Shown: positions 1-9,986 of the stretch, one piece after another | Position numbering within the stretch: the first letter of the stretch is position 1 | How the letters are laid out: each line of letters opens with the position of its first letter | Source of the DNA: Karstenula rhodostoma CBS 690.94 | Taxonomy: Eukaryota; Ascomycota; Dothideomycetes; Pleosporales; Didymosphaeriaceae | Length of the DNA stretch: 64,000 nt | Direction: 5' to 3' | NCBI GenBank assembly: GCA_010093485.1 | Contig: MU001500.1 | Location: 1,653,478-1,717,477, forward strand | Position numbers and translations under genes: made by a program | The notes under the pieces: generated by a model | What the model was told of the DNA's origin: nothing | The model's input: only the letters and a program-made list of their open reading frames with translations | The model's database searches: none

Positions 1-774
1 ACGGATGGAAGCATCCCAGGAGACCTTGGATTGTTTATGGAACGCAACCAGTCTGGACCGATCAAAGCCTTGTACGGGGACAACACAGATTGGATAGGCA
101 TACGATCATGCATTCGGAGAGGGTTGTCGCCCGCGAACGCTGTAAGACCGACAACCTGTGGGCTTGTTATCGGTGCTGGAGGCATGGCTCGCGCAGCTGT
201 ATACGCCATGCTTCAGGTTGGTGTGAAGAACATCATCGTCTACAACCGCTCCCATGCAAACGCGGAGAATCTTGTGGCTCACTATGAGCGTCTTGTTTCT
301 TCGGTGTCAAGTACGGGCTTGCTACCTACGAGTCATCACGACGCGCAGCCAACGTTCCGCATCTTGCGGTCTCTTGACGACGAATGGCCAACAGACCTAC
401 GCCCTCCCACCATCATACTATCCTGCATACCCACACACCCTGTTGGGGAGGCGCCTGCACCGAGTTTTACGCTTCCGAAGCAGTGGCTGCACAGCCCTTC
501 AGGCGGCGTGGTGATTGAGCTGGCCTATCGAACACTGAACACGCCTCTGATGAATCAGATCCGAGAAGAGACTTCGGATTCATGGGTGTGTATGGACGGA
601 TTGGACCTCCTGCCTGAACAAGGGTTTGCGCAATTCGAACTGTACACAGGGAAGAGAGCGCCACGGAGGGTGATGCGCGAGGAAGTGCTGAGGTCGTGGA
701 CAGATGAGCAGGGACATAGTGATCCGGCCATGGTGCGGACAAGGCTGGAAGCGATTGATGACCAGGAACTGTGA
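1..774 (+). CDS. qutR: Partial: shikimate-dehydrogenase-like C-terminal domain, probable quinate repressor QutR
   Basis: The frame is open from base 1, so the protein begins upstream of the window; 257 codons plus the stop are visible. It contains the shikimate dehydrogenase signature GDNTDWIG, then a Rossmann segment with GAGGMARAAVYAM and VYNRS, and ends with LLPEQGFAQFEL and RAPRRVMREEV. This domain is the C-terminus of both the pentafunctional AROM enzyme and its regulatory relative QutR/Qa-1S, which represses quinate genes in Aspergillus and Neurospora. I prefer QutR because a quinate cluster lies 29 kb away and the ending recalls QutR proteins, but that ending is recalled, not aligned. 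A full AROM C-terminus is the alternative. The Asp of the NTD motif is kept, so loss of catalysis cannot be judged from this piece. Confidence 0.55.
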   Translation, partial: TDGSIPGDLGLFMERNQSGPIKALYGDNTDWIGIRSCIRRGLSPANAVRPTTCGLVIGAGGMARAAVYAMLQVGVKNIIVYNRSHANAENLVAHYERLVSSVSSTGLLPTSHHDAQPTFRILRSLDDEWPTDLRPPTIILSCIPTHPVGEAPAPSFTLPKQWLHSPSGGVVIELAYRTLNTPLMNQIREETSDSWVCMDGLDLLPEQGFAQFELYTGKRAPRRVMREEVLRSWTDEQGHSDPAMVRTRLEAIDDQEL

Positions 775-1040
775 AGACGCAATGCAAACATGTTCAAAGT
801 CTCCAGGTTGTGACCAAGAAACGCGATGCATAGTCTCCACCTGAGTCCCCATCCCTGCGCAGATCAGTAGGACAAAGCACGTGCCTTCGAAAATGCGGAA
901 CCGCGGCGACGCGTCGTCTGCCAGCACAACAATCAACGAAACAAATTGATTATCTCACCCACAACGTTGCGCACACGATCCCTGGCCGTTACAACTGTTT
1001 GGATGCTCAGTATGCACACATAGCGCGCTAGTACACGCCA

Positions 1041-3569
1041 ATGAGTACGCGCCGGCGACACCAGCCATTCTCAGCTTTCCCCGCGCTTCCGCCCAAACTC
1101 GCGCGCGACGACGGCCTGCAACGCACCCATGAACCGCCCGCCATGTCTTACGCGGCGCCGGTTGAGACGCGCAATACAGACGAGACTGTCTCCCTGACCT
1201 CCCTCGAGAGCGGCGCCGACGACTTCGAGCGACGCATGATTGAAAACCTCCGCAACGAACGACGCAACGATGCGCCCACGCCGAAAGTGCACGCCTTCTC
1301 AAAGGCGCGCGTACGCCCACGCGTCGGTGTGACGCTGGAGAACCTGGAAAGGCACAATGCTAAGAGCAGTGTTGCGCTGGGCCCCAGTGCGCACGTCAAG
1401 TTCCAGAGCCCGCCCAGCAGCAGCGGCTCGACCGGGTCAGATCCGGCGCTGAACGTGCCGAGTGGATGGGGGAGGAAGGGGAGGGTCCGGAGGAACTGGT
1501 TGCGGGAAATCACGACGCACGATAACCGAGAACCCGGAGCGCACGACGACACAGTCGATCGTCTTGCACTCGACCCAGAACAAACGCCCCCGCGCGATGC
1601 CGACGAGCCACGCCAGTCCATCGAGGACAGCCCCCTCTCGCACAAAGGTTCGCTCCACGGGACGCCCGCGTCTCAACGCCGGCGAAGCATAGAAGATTGG
1701 AGCTTTGATATGAACGAAGCCTCACTAATCGCGTCTACGCCCTACCGCCCGCGGAACACGAGGCTGGAAGACATACGGCAGAGAGAGCTAGAATCTCTGC
1801 AGGAGCAGGGAGTTGCAACCAATCTACTGGACAGGATAAGAGAAAGTTCCCCCGAAGAGATACGGCGTCCGCGCTCTGCATCGACAAAATCTGCCACAGC
1901 CCCAGACAATGCGACAGAGCCTGTGCAGACCACCCCGGAGCAGCCACTGTCTGAAATGCGTCTTCACAAACGCAACAAATCGTGGCAGGCGGTCGGCAAA
2001 GCACCAGCCATAACGGGAGAGGGTACAGAGGGGTCACCTATAGTGGTGTACAAAAGGAGCTCAGAGACGATTGGCATGGTAGACAGCCGCTTTCTTGCAG
2101 ATACTGCGAATGCAAGGCGGCCGGCTGCCCGGAGAGATGATTCGCGCGATTTGTTGCGTCGATTGGCGAGGGCCTCGAGCACTCCAAGCCCTGGCAGACC
2201 CGAAGTTTCGCGACCTCAGACAACACCGACCAGGCAAACAGGCAGCTCTTCCCAAACCATGGTCACTGAGACGTCTCCACGAGTTCCCACTATGGAGGGA
2301 AGCTCAGGTACGATCCCAGCAGAGAAGGTCGAACATACTGATCCTGCAAAGGATCAGCCACGGATTGGAACGCATCAGCCTCAGAGTACGGAGAAACGCC
2401 AGGAATCTCGAGCGGGCCAACTATCTGCGAACGATAGTCAACGCAACAGTATCAACGCGACGCCAAAGCCAGCCAACCACTCAATTTTCAACCCCAAAAC
2501 TCCAGTCGTGACAGGCGCATGGGTGGATACCATAATAGGCACGCCCGGGCCCTCGACCGTGCAAAAGCCCTCAGAAAGGTCACAGTCCTCAACTTCTCCC
2601 CAAAAAGGTAGCCCTCGGAAAAGTTTGCCCCAAGATTCGGAATCTGCTCCACCTGCGGAAGACCAACAACCGATACCAGAAGTGTCAAAGCCAACCCTAC
2701 CACGGTCAGTACTGGGAGCGCTTGTTGAAGAAGCACGAGCAAGCGGACAACGACGGCCCACAGACTACGGAGATTCAACCATCAACTCTTTAGAAGAACT
2801 GATGGCGCCGATAGCCGATACCTCTGAGTCTGGCGAGCCAGACGAAGACACAATACCATTAGACGTTTCAACCAAAGCCCCGCGTAACGAAGCCGAGCGA
2901 CGACGACAGGAAGAACTCGTTCACATCCAGAACATGGATCGAAGACTACGATCAACGCGAACCAGCCTCCGCGATACCAGCCGCGGCATCCGCAGAGTAG
3001 AAGAGCAGATTGAACGCGACGGCGAGCGCACAACCATTGTCACAGACGGCAACGAAAACGAGAAGAGGATTTACCGAGAATACAAGTGCCCGTGTGTTGA
3101 AACCGGCGGCCACCATTTCTCCCTCTGGAAAGCCTCCAAGCTCCTCTTCTACGACGAGAGGCTAAAGCCCAGCCGACGCGGATGGGGCTTGACATGGCTC
3201 AGCATCTTCCTGCTTGCATTCCTCACGTGGTTCATTCTAGAGAATATTTGCTGCGAGATATGGGGGCATCATCCCTACGCCTCCTCGTACAAGGGCTACG
3301 GCGTCGTGTGGGGCGCGCCAGAATACCCGTATGTGCTACCCACGATGACCTACCGAGCCTTCATCAAACCCTGGTGGCGGCCTCTCCATGCAGGCCTATC
3401 CTGGATCTGGGGAGCAGCTGGGTTCGAGGCCGTGGAAGTATTGCCTACAGCTAGGACGACGGCTGCGGGGTTCGCAGAAAGGATACTGGTTAGGGACCAG
3501 GCGCGGGTGGTATTTGAGGAAGAGGCGGCGAGTGTGTTGGGCATGACGGCGGACGAGCTTGTGCGATGA
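1041..3569 (+). CDS. Large disordered protein with a C-terminal membrane segment, function unknown
   Basis: This is an uninterrupted 842-codon ORF from an ATG. Residues 1 to about 690 are Ser/Pro/Arg/Glu-rich and look disordered, with many SP and TP sites. A charged, possibly helical stretch around residues 610-680 (rich in RRR and RRVEEQIERD-type sequence) precedes a Cys-containing segment (CPCVETGGHHF). Near residues 715-740 is one strong hydrophobic helix (LSIFLLAFLTWFILENICC). The tail is Trp/Tyr-rich (GYGVVWGAPEYPYV) and looks conserved in character. This plan suggests a tail-anchored or single-pass protein, perhaps of ER or nuclear envelope with a long regulatory cytosolic part; that is inference. 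I do not recognise the family. It lies 266 bp downstream of the qutR-like fragment on the same strand. Confidence 0.8.
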   Translation: MSTRRRHQPFSAFPALPPKLARDDGLQRTHEPPAMSYAAPVETRNTDETVSLTSLESGADDFERRMIENLRNERRNDAPTPKVHAFSKARVRPRVGVTLENLERHNAKSSVALGPSAHVKFQSPPSSSGSTGSDPALNVPSGWGRKGRVRRNWLREITTHDNREPGAHDDTVDRLALDPEQTPPRDADEPRQSIEDSPLSHKGSLHGTPASQRRRSIEDWSFDMNEASLIASTPYRPRNTRLEDIRQRELESLQEQGVATNLLDRIRESSPEEIRRPRSASTKSATAPDNATEPVQTTPEQPLSEMRLHKRNKSWQAVGKAPAITGEGTEGSPIVVYKRSSETIGMVDSRFLADTANARRPAARRDDSRDLLRRLARASSTPSPGRPEVSRPQTTPTRQTGSSSQTMVTETSPRVPTMEGSSGTIPAEKVEHTDPAKDQPRIGTHQPQSTEKRQESRAGQLSANDSQRNSINATPKPANHSIFNPKTPVVTGAWVDTIIGTPGPSTVQKPSERSQSSTSPQKGSPRKSLPQDSESAPPAEDQQPIPEVSKPTLPRSVLGALVEEARASGQRRPTDYGDSTINSLEELMAPIADTSESGEPDEDTIPLDVSTKAPRNEAERRRQEELVHIQNMDRRLRSTRTSLRDTSRGIRRVEEQIERDGERTTIVTDGNENEKRIYREYKCPCVETGGHHFSLWKASKLLFYDERLKPSRRGWGLTWLSIFLLAFLTWFILENICCEIWGHHPYASSYKGYGVVWGAPEYPYVLPTMTYRAFIKPWWRPLHAGLSWIWGAAGFEAVEVLPTARTTAAGFAERILVRDQARVVFEEEAASVLGMTADELVR

Positions 3570-4788
3570 GCGTTTGGAAGAGCAGCATGTTGAAGCATTT
3601 GGCATTCTTAGCGCGGCGTTTGGGATACTGGGCTTGGGTTGCGTGCTGTAGTCGCGCAGTTGTTTTCAGCGGAGCATTTGGGATACGGAAAGAACTTGAG
3701 TACATGTCCTCGTTTCGACAATTCATCACTCGTGTTATCAATCCAAACTCAACACCGGCCGTGAGTACCTGTGCCTCTCCACTACCATCCTCGTTCGCGA
3801 ACCGCCTCGCACCCCGCACAACAACCGCCAAGCTCCCCTCCACTGAAGCATCACTTATGCCAAGAATCACCTCATCCTACGATGCGTGCAGCGCCACACT
3901 CGACGCAAATGTCGCATACAAAACCATGAACAACACAGCGATCCCAGCCTCGATCCGCACAGGCCGCATAGGCCCCCGCATAGCGCTCGTTCAATCGAGT
4001 ACGTATGCCAAGCCCTCTGGCTACCCATGGCAGCGCTCGTGGCGGCGGCTACCCCACAAAAGGCCTACCACATGGGGCGCTAGTCGGAACACCCGGGTAC
4101 GCTGGAGAACCTCACCTCATGTGCTGTGTTTCTTGCTGCTAATAGGACCGCAGGTTGGAGTTGGGAGAGTCGTGGTGCCGGGTCAACCGAAGAGGAAAAA
4201 GCTGTTGACGATGATCTGGGAATGCCTGGAGGAAGAGAGAGATAGATTCATAGCATGTAAGTCGATCGATGCGTTTGCAAAGTCATGCACACAGCCCAAT
4301 GACAGCATCACTTTACAGAAAGCTTCGTGGAAATGTTCGACGCCACTGAAGCGGAAATACTAGCCATTCTGATGCTGTGGAGATCAACAGTAGCTTTGCG
4401 GATACATCCAGCCGGGCCAGCTTTCTTCGTTACCATTGTCCCACCATTCCCACTTTGTCGGATCCTCTCGTCTTGGCCAAACGATCTCTCCACGCTCATA
4501 GGATGCCTAGCAGGGTTTCGCCATCGCAAAGGCTCCGGCGTGCTTGGGAGCACGGGCGTACGACGACATTGTGGCTCGGTCCTCTGGGGAGAGTGGCTCC
4601 ATTTGCATGGCATCCTTTCATTGGCGTGGAGAAGAGTTAGATGCTGGCACAGTGGATGAGACGATGCCAACGCTTTCCACGCCCTCTCTTTATAGTCCGA
4701 CTTATCCGCTTGTGAACCTCGAAGACGGTGCCGCCCTTCCTCATTCTCCCGTGTACTCCCCTGAAGTCACGCTCTTGTCCCTGTCACT
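3570..4788. other. Intergenic stretch without a supported gene
   Basis: Two long but unconvincing ORFs lie here: 3566-4363 (+), which overlaps the stop of the preceding gene, and 3490-3870 (-), which begins at GTG. Neither shows a domain, a natural composition or splice sites I trust. The last 100 bases upstream of the fasciclin gene are pyrimidine-rich, as expected for a fungal promoter or leader. Confidence 0.5.
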
Positions 4789-6071
4789 ATGCAGTTCAGA
4801 CATCTTCCCATTCTTGCTCTCGCGAGCCTCGTTGCTGCTCAGGATAGCGGCAACAGCACACAATCGCTAAATGCAACGCTCGCGGGCAACGACCAGCTGT
4901 CCAACTTGACCTCCTTCCTCTCCCTCAACCCCGCTCTTGCGTCTGCCCTCTCCCAAGCTAGCGAGATTACCATCCTCGCTCCGTCCAACGATGCCTTCAC
5001 CGAGTTCACCGACACGGACGTCGGCCGGACAGTCGCAGCCGACCCCGGCCTCCTGTCAGCTCTACTGCAGTACCACGTGCTAAACGGGACGTTCCAGGCC
5101 AGCCAGGTTACCAACCAGAGCGCCTTCATCCACACGCTGCTAACCAACGAGACGTACACCAACGTCACGGGCGGCCAGGTCGTCGAAGCCGTCACAGTCG
5201 GCAACGAAACCGTCTTCTACTCAGGCCTGTTGCAGAACAGCACCGTGACCACAGCCGTACGCTCCCCCAACCCCCAACCACACCCACACTAACGCCGCGT
5301 CCCAGGACCAAAACTTCACCGGCGGCACAATCCACATCATCGACCGCGTGCTCACGCTCCCCCCCTCGGTCCTCGAGGCCGCCCTCGCCCTCAACCTAAC
5401 ATCTCTCTACGGCGCCCTCAACGCCACCGACTCCATCGACGCCGCCACCACGCGCAACATCACCGTCTTCGCGCCCAACAACGAGGCCTTCAACAGCATC
5501 GGGTCCGCCCTCGCCAATCTCTCCACCGACGACCTGCAGTCCATCCTCGAGTACCACATCGTAGAGAACGTGTACTACTCCACAGACCTAGCAAACGGGA
5601 CGACGCTGCAGACGGAGTCCGACGACCAGGACCTGACCATCACGACCAACGAGAACGGGACAGTGTTTGTCAATGCGGCCGAGGTCGTCGTGCCCAATGT
5701 GCTCATTGCCAACGGCGTGTTGCACATCGTCGACAAGTATGTTTGCCCCTGCCTTCCCCTTCCCCTCCAGACACAGCATAACTAACCGGGTGCGTGCCCC
5801 CAGCGTCCTCAACCCCTCCAACACCGCCGCCCCCTCGGCGAGCGCAACAGCCGGCGCCCCAGGCTTCACGGGCAGCCCGGCCTCCGAGCAGCCCTTCACC
5901 AGCGGCCAGCCGACGCCGACGACGCAGGTGGACCCCTCGTCTGAGGGAGCGGGGCCCGCGCAGAGCACGGCGGCGGAGAGCGAGAGTAGCGGTGCTGCGG
6001 CGCCGAGGTATACGGGGGTGGAGTATGTTGCGTTGGTTGGTGCGGGTGCGGCTGCGCTGTGGGGGTTTTAG
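4789..6071 (+). CDS. Secreted fasciclin (FAS1) domain protein, probably GPI-anchored
   Basis: Three exons, 4789-5256, 5306-5736 and 5804-6071, give 388 codons. Both introns have GT-AG ends and CTAAC branch sites (49 and 67 nt), and the frame is kept across both. Residues 1-17 are a signal peptide (LPILALASLVAA). Two FAS1 repeats follow, about residues 30-165 and 175-310, each with the typical block: ITILAPSNDAFTEF, and later ITVFAPNNEAF with VLIANGVLHIVDK. Many NxT/NxS sites suggest N-glycosylation. The tail is Ser/Thr/Pro/Gly-rich and ends in a hydrophobic segment, as in GPI-anchored proteins. FAS1 proteins act in cell adhesion or at the cell wall; the role here is inferred. Confidence 0.9.
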
Positions 6072-6686
6072 GCGGTGATGGTGTGGGAGGGGGGATAGGG
6101 TTCGTGGCTGTTTACGTCTAATACAATCAATCGTTTGTATACTATTTTTTCATGTTTTGGCTGCGCGTACGCGGAGACGAAATATATTCCATGAATCACG
6201 CTGGTATGACACCAACCTGTTTTTATGTGTAACGTTGTAGCTTTGTACGCCCGTATGTGCATTTTCGTTTGTTCTGCAACCAAGTCCCGTTTCGAACGCG
6301 GATACCGACGTGTTCCAGTGCTACCACTGTTATTGCGTGGAGACGAACTGAAGATGGTGGGGATGAGATGGTAGTAGGCAGTCAGGCAATCGGGTAAGTT
6401 ACTTATTAGGTAGGGATTAAATTACTGGGTCGACGTGGGGGTGGAATTCACTTGGTGGCTACTTCTACGGCGGCTTGGCGTAGATGATTTAATGTTGGGG
6501 TTGCTGGCGCCGTGTGGAAAGTACGATAGCTCTTGCCGACCGGGCAAGGCTTTAACTCTTGGGATTCCGCCCTCGACGGAGGACGAGAACAGTACTTGTG
6601 GTCTCGCTCTCTCCTACTTACTCCGTTACTGGCCCGAAACATCACATAAACACCTAGTTTGAACTCGAAAAAGAATGGGGATATGT
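6072..6686. other. Spacer between convergent genes
   Basis: This is a 3'-to-3' spacer between the fasciclin gene and the minus-strand secreted-protein gene. It is AT-richer than the flanking exons. I see no ORF, RNA gene or repeat in it. Confidence 0.5.
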
Positions 6687-7729
6687 TTATACTAACAGTA
6701 GCCCTGCTATAGCCGCAGCACCCATATATGGTGCCATCGTCCTCATCGCCGCCGCGCCTCCCGTGGAGCCAGGCCCGTCCGCACCTCCGGATGCATTCCC
6801 CATGTACTTCACGTCGGGTCCATTGAGGATTTCTTTCGCGGAAGGCGGCACGGGACTCCCCTCTTCGATGTCGTCTGTCCGCAGACACAGCAACTCGACG
6901 TGCACATAATCGCTCTCCAGGCCAGCCGACGCGGGATCATGCGTCCTGTTCGGCCAGAAGGTAAGGAAGTACGGCTGGGGGAAGCGCACGGTTTGGTTGT
7001 AGCTCGCGCCCGTGCCGCTGCCTCCATGGATGGAGCTGTTGACTGCCACCGCGTCGTCAGGACACCCCTCGTCTGCAAGCCTCGTCTCGTTCAACGCAGA
7101 GTCCAGCCGCGTCCCTGCATGGCGTCTGTTAGCCCCACGTCCCGAAACCAGTCATGGATGGTCAGTCAGGACGTACCGCTCCCGAACAACCCTCCCCGCC
7201 ACACGGTGCCTCCCCCGACAAGCCCAGCGCACTCATGCGGCACGGTAGCGTTGAAAACATCACCCTGGCAGCTCGCGCTCTGAGCGGAGCGCATGGCTGC
7301 GTCTAGGTAATGTCGCTTCAGACCCGCGACGCACTCCTCGCCCAGCATAGTCTTGCAGTCGCCCTTATCGTCCACGCTCCGCTCGAGCACGTCCCGGGGA
7401 AAAGCGAAGCCGTCCCGCTCATGTGTCCACGTCGTATGCCAGCACGTGCCGATGTCTTTCGTACTGGAGTTTCCCGTGTTGAGCCACATCTTTGTCATGG
7501 CGTCCGCGTGAGGTGAGGTGTACACGGTGCGCGTGGAGAAGTACCATTGGGTGTGTGGATCTTGGTTGAGCATGGGGCCGTTGTTGCTGAGCGCGGGAAG
7601 CGCCACTGTTTTGGAGCTGTTGAAGTGCACGAAGTCGTCGTTCGAGTTGCAGATCTCGGCTGTGGCTTTCGCGACGAGCGAGGGCGCGAGAACAGCCAGG
7701 GCAAGCGTGGGAAGCGATGCTGAAAACAT
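6687..7729 (-). CDS. Secreted, probably GPI-anchored protein of unknown function
   Basis: Two exons, 7729-7177 and 7114-6687, are joined across a 62-nt intron (GTACGT...GCTAAC...CAG), giving 326 codons in frame. The ATG at 7729 is preferred over one at 7795 because it starts directly with a signal peptide (LPTLALAVLAPSLVAKA). The mature part has several Cys residues (CNSNDDF, GTCWHT, GDCK, GEECVAG, ASCQGD, GCPDD, LLCLR) and NxS/T sites, which fits a disulphide-bonded extracellular domain. The last 35 residues are Gly/Ala/Ser-rich and end in a hydrophobic tail, the pattern of a GPI signal. I do not recognise the family. Confidence 0.78.
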
Positions 7730-8035
7730 TGTGGTGGAGGGAGATTGTGGCGCCGTAGGTGCGAGGAGAGCATGGCTGGTTATGTATGTTTTCATCTGGG
7801 GATGAGCATCGGAGGACAGGGCACAGAGTCGCCTGTGTAGCGATCTTACTTTTCAGGGACCTTACTTTTCAGGGACAGTACTTCGTGCATGTCGGCTCTG
7901 CTCGTGTGGGTTGCGGGACGCCTGAATGCTTGGACAGGGCTGAGTCGTGCGGGATCCAATCGGGAGCGGCGGGTCTGAAACGATGGGGCGGTCGGTTTCC
8001 AGTTGTGGAATCCGCCCCCAGCATACAGTGGAGGC
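7730..8035. other. Upstream region with a 16-bp tandem duplication
   Basis: This is the 5' flank of the minus-strand secreted-protein gene. It contains a perfect head-to-tail duplication of CTTACTTTTCAGGGAC at 7845-7860 and 7861-7876. No gene is supported. Confidence 0.5.
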
Positions 8036-8147
8036 CTACAAAGGGCAAATTCAATTCATATGTCCGTCACGTGTGTCTCGGAACGCGCGGGTGATCGTCT
8101 AGAAAGTCCTCACGTGATGGACATATCACTGAATCTGCCCTTTGTAG
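8036..8147. repeat. Imperfect inverted repeat, 37-38 bp arms, 37-bp spacer
   Basis: The left arm (8036-8073) and right arm (8111-8147) are reverse complements with only a few mismatches and one length difference. Each arm runs from CTACAAAGGGCA on the outside to ATATGTCC and TCACGTG on the inside. The 37-bp spacer is GC-rich. It could fold as a long hairpin, and the whole has the size of a very short foldback element. The inner CACGTG palindromes would also suit bHLH or bZIP proteins; that is inference. Confidence 0.75.
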
Positions 8148-8909
8148 TATTGGGTCAAGTCAGGAGGAATGTAGGGTTAACAGAAATGTTTCTTTATCCA
8201 TAAATTCTGTAAACTAGCTCTTGTAAACCTAGGAGATTACGACTATGTATATATTATATATTACCACTACGAGGTCGGGTGGATCAATGAAGCGGGGGGA
8301 CAAGGTGTAGCGCCAAGCTAGCCGCAACAGGCAATTTACGACTCACGCTAGGTCTCCGGGCCGGGGTGGGACTGTACATGATGGCAGCGGGTTAGGGCTG
8401 ATGAAAGACAAAGTGGAGTGTAAGAGTGATGGATTGGTGAGGCGCGGCGGGGCCGCTATATACGGTTAGTGCGGCGGCGGCACGCCTGTGGAGATCCTTC
8501 CGCCAACAAGGGCTGGGACCCGCCTACATCCTGCCCCAGTGGCTCTTGTTGAATTTTTTGACGGGGAGGAAGGAGGATAACGTCATAGTTGCTTTCTCGG
8601 CCTATTCTAAGATACTGCCATTGTGGGGAGTCGCTGGCCTTAACCTTTCCCAGTATTTTACGAGTAGAGAGCAACTCCATACCAAGTCACCATGTGGCCC
8701 CACACAACACGAAGTCCAAATATAACATACGCCAAAATTCAAGACTGCCATACTAATTACCAGTGCGTAGCCTTACGTACATGCAATATACGATAATCAA
8801 ACGAGCCGTGGCAGTGTAAAAAGCCCTACTTCCCCACAGCCCTAGCTATCGGGACTCCACCACCCCCTAGAATAGACCATCCAACTCTAGTAGTACCCAG
8901 GCATCCGCC
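8148..8909. other. Gene-poor tract with a diverged dispersed repeat copy
   Basis: AT-rich at 8200-8280, otherwise mixed. Positions 8347-8448 resemble 11594-11779 in two blocks (see the repeat entries). A 74-codon minus-strand ORF at 8456-8680 has no recognisable feature and is not called. Confidence 0.4.
8347..8448 (+). repeat. Diverged dispersed repeat, copy 1 of 2
   Basis: Block one (8347-8377, GCTAGGTCTCCGGGCCGG...) and block two (8408-8438, ACAAAGTGGAGTGTAAGAGT...) match 11594-11628 and 11741-11771. Block two agrees at 28 of 31 bases by eye. The distance between blocks differs, so one copy has an insertion or the other a deletion. No coding potential is evident. Confidence 0.6.
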
Positions 8910-9230
8910 TCACTCCCTTCCCCTTCCGCCTCCCCTCCCGCCTCCCCTCCTCCCTCCCCTCCGTCCACCACCACCACCACCACCACCCCTATCCTCCGAG
9001 TCCATCCCCCCACCATCCGAACTCCTATACCCCCGCACCATCTCAGCACTCACTCCACGACACCCACCGAAATTCCTCATCCCAGGCGGTGTCCTCCTGA
9101 TATTCGTACGCACACTACGATCAGAGTCGCAGTCCGAGCTAAACACATCGTCTCCTGAGCTGTAGAACCTAGGAGACGGCTGACGGTGGCGTCCAGGGCG
9201 GCCACCGCGTGGGTCGGGGCGATGTGGCAT
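8910..9230 (-). CDS. Possible small RGG-rich protein (106 aa)
   Basis: An ATG-started ORF whose first two thirds have ordinary complexity (PRFYSSGDDVFSSDCDSD, RTNIRRTPPGMRNFGG) and whose end is a run of Gly followed by RRGG/RGGG repeats. RGG boxes bind RNA and are arginine-methylated in many eukaryotic proteins. There is no domain to support the call, and the end of the ORF overlaps a simple (CCT/CCG)-type repeat on the plus strand that could create the reading frame by chance. A GC-rich leader, including (GGGC)n at about 9267-9295, lies just upstream. Treat as tentative. Confidence 0.3.
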   Translation of the reverse strand: MPHRPDPRGGRPGRHRQPSPRFYSSGDDVFSSDCDSDRSVRTNIRRTPPGMRNFGGCRGVSAEMVRGYRSSDGGGMDSEDRGGGGGGGGRRGGRRGGGRGGGRGRE

Positions 9231-9986
9231 CGTGTATGGGGATGTCGTCTTCGGAGTTGTCGGAGAGGGGGGGCGGGCGGGCGGGCGGGCGGCGGGGTAG
9301 CTGCGGGGAGCGGGGCGGCGACGACGGGCTGTGTTGGGGGGGGAGGGGGGTGAAGTTTGCGTAGTGATGTGCGGCGCGGTGGTTCGTTTTGTGTGTGGTT
9401 AAGTGGTGTTAAACTGTTGTTGTAAGTCGTGCGTAGTGATTGGTGGTTATGTGGGGCTTTGCTGAGGGTGTTATGATGTGTAAGAGTAAGAGTGGTGGGT
9501 GGGGCTTTATATACACCTCTCCGTGTCTGGGTTTACGGGCTGTTCTTGCCGGTTTCAATTGAGGCGTTCCTAGGTGCATCCGGGTTTGAAGTTGCTAACA
9601 AGATGAATTGGTTAGGTTATGGAATGTGAGAGGCATGAATGCAGAGACACGTCACTGAGATTGGGGGAATTGAGTATCTCTGGGAGGATTGGCTGTTGAT
9701 TTTGTTCAAATTGACTGATGCGTATCAACAGTGGAGATTTATAATATAGTGATGAATTCGCTTTCGCCGCGCTCTTCTGGGAGGTTGGGATACTTCAGCC
9801 TTGGACCAAGCACCTGGAGTGACTACGAGCCAAATGGTGTACTCCTAGTAGTTTAGCTGTCTAATAAAACAGTTTATTCTTTAGTTTTCGAAACCTGTAA
9901 GTTTTCACAATTTCCCCTTCCTATTATTATACTCTATTACTTCAGGTATGTAAGACTACCATCCTAGCACATTCACTCCTAAGCCT
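9231..9986. other. Intergenic stretch with a (GGGC)n simple repeat
   Basis: Positions 9267-9295 are a GGGC/GGCG-rich microsatellite. The rest is AT-richer and holds no ORF of note. It ends at the 3' side of the HET gene. Confidence 0.5.

Noticed and set aside
3566..4363. 265-codon plus-strand ORF overlapping the stop of the 842-aa gene
   Set aside because: No domain or natural composition. It overlaps the end of a convincing gene by a few bases and is crossed by equally long ORFs in other frames.
8456..8680. 74-codon minus-strand ORF near the diverged repeat
   Set aside because: Lies in a repeat-rich, gene-poor tract and has no recognisable features.
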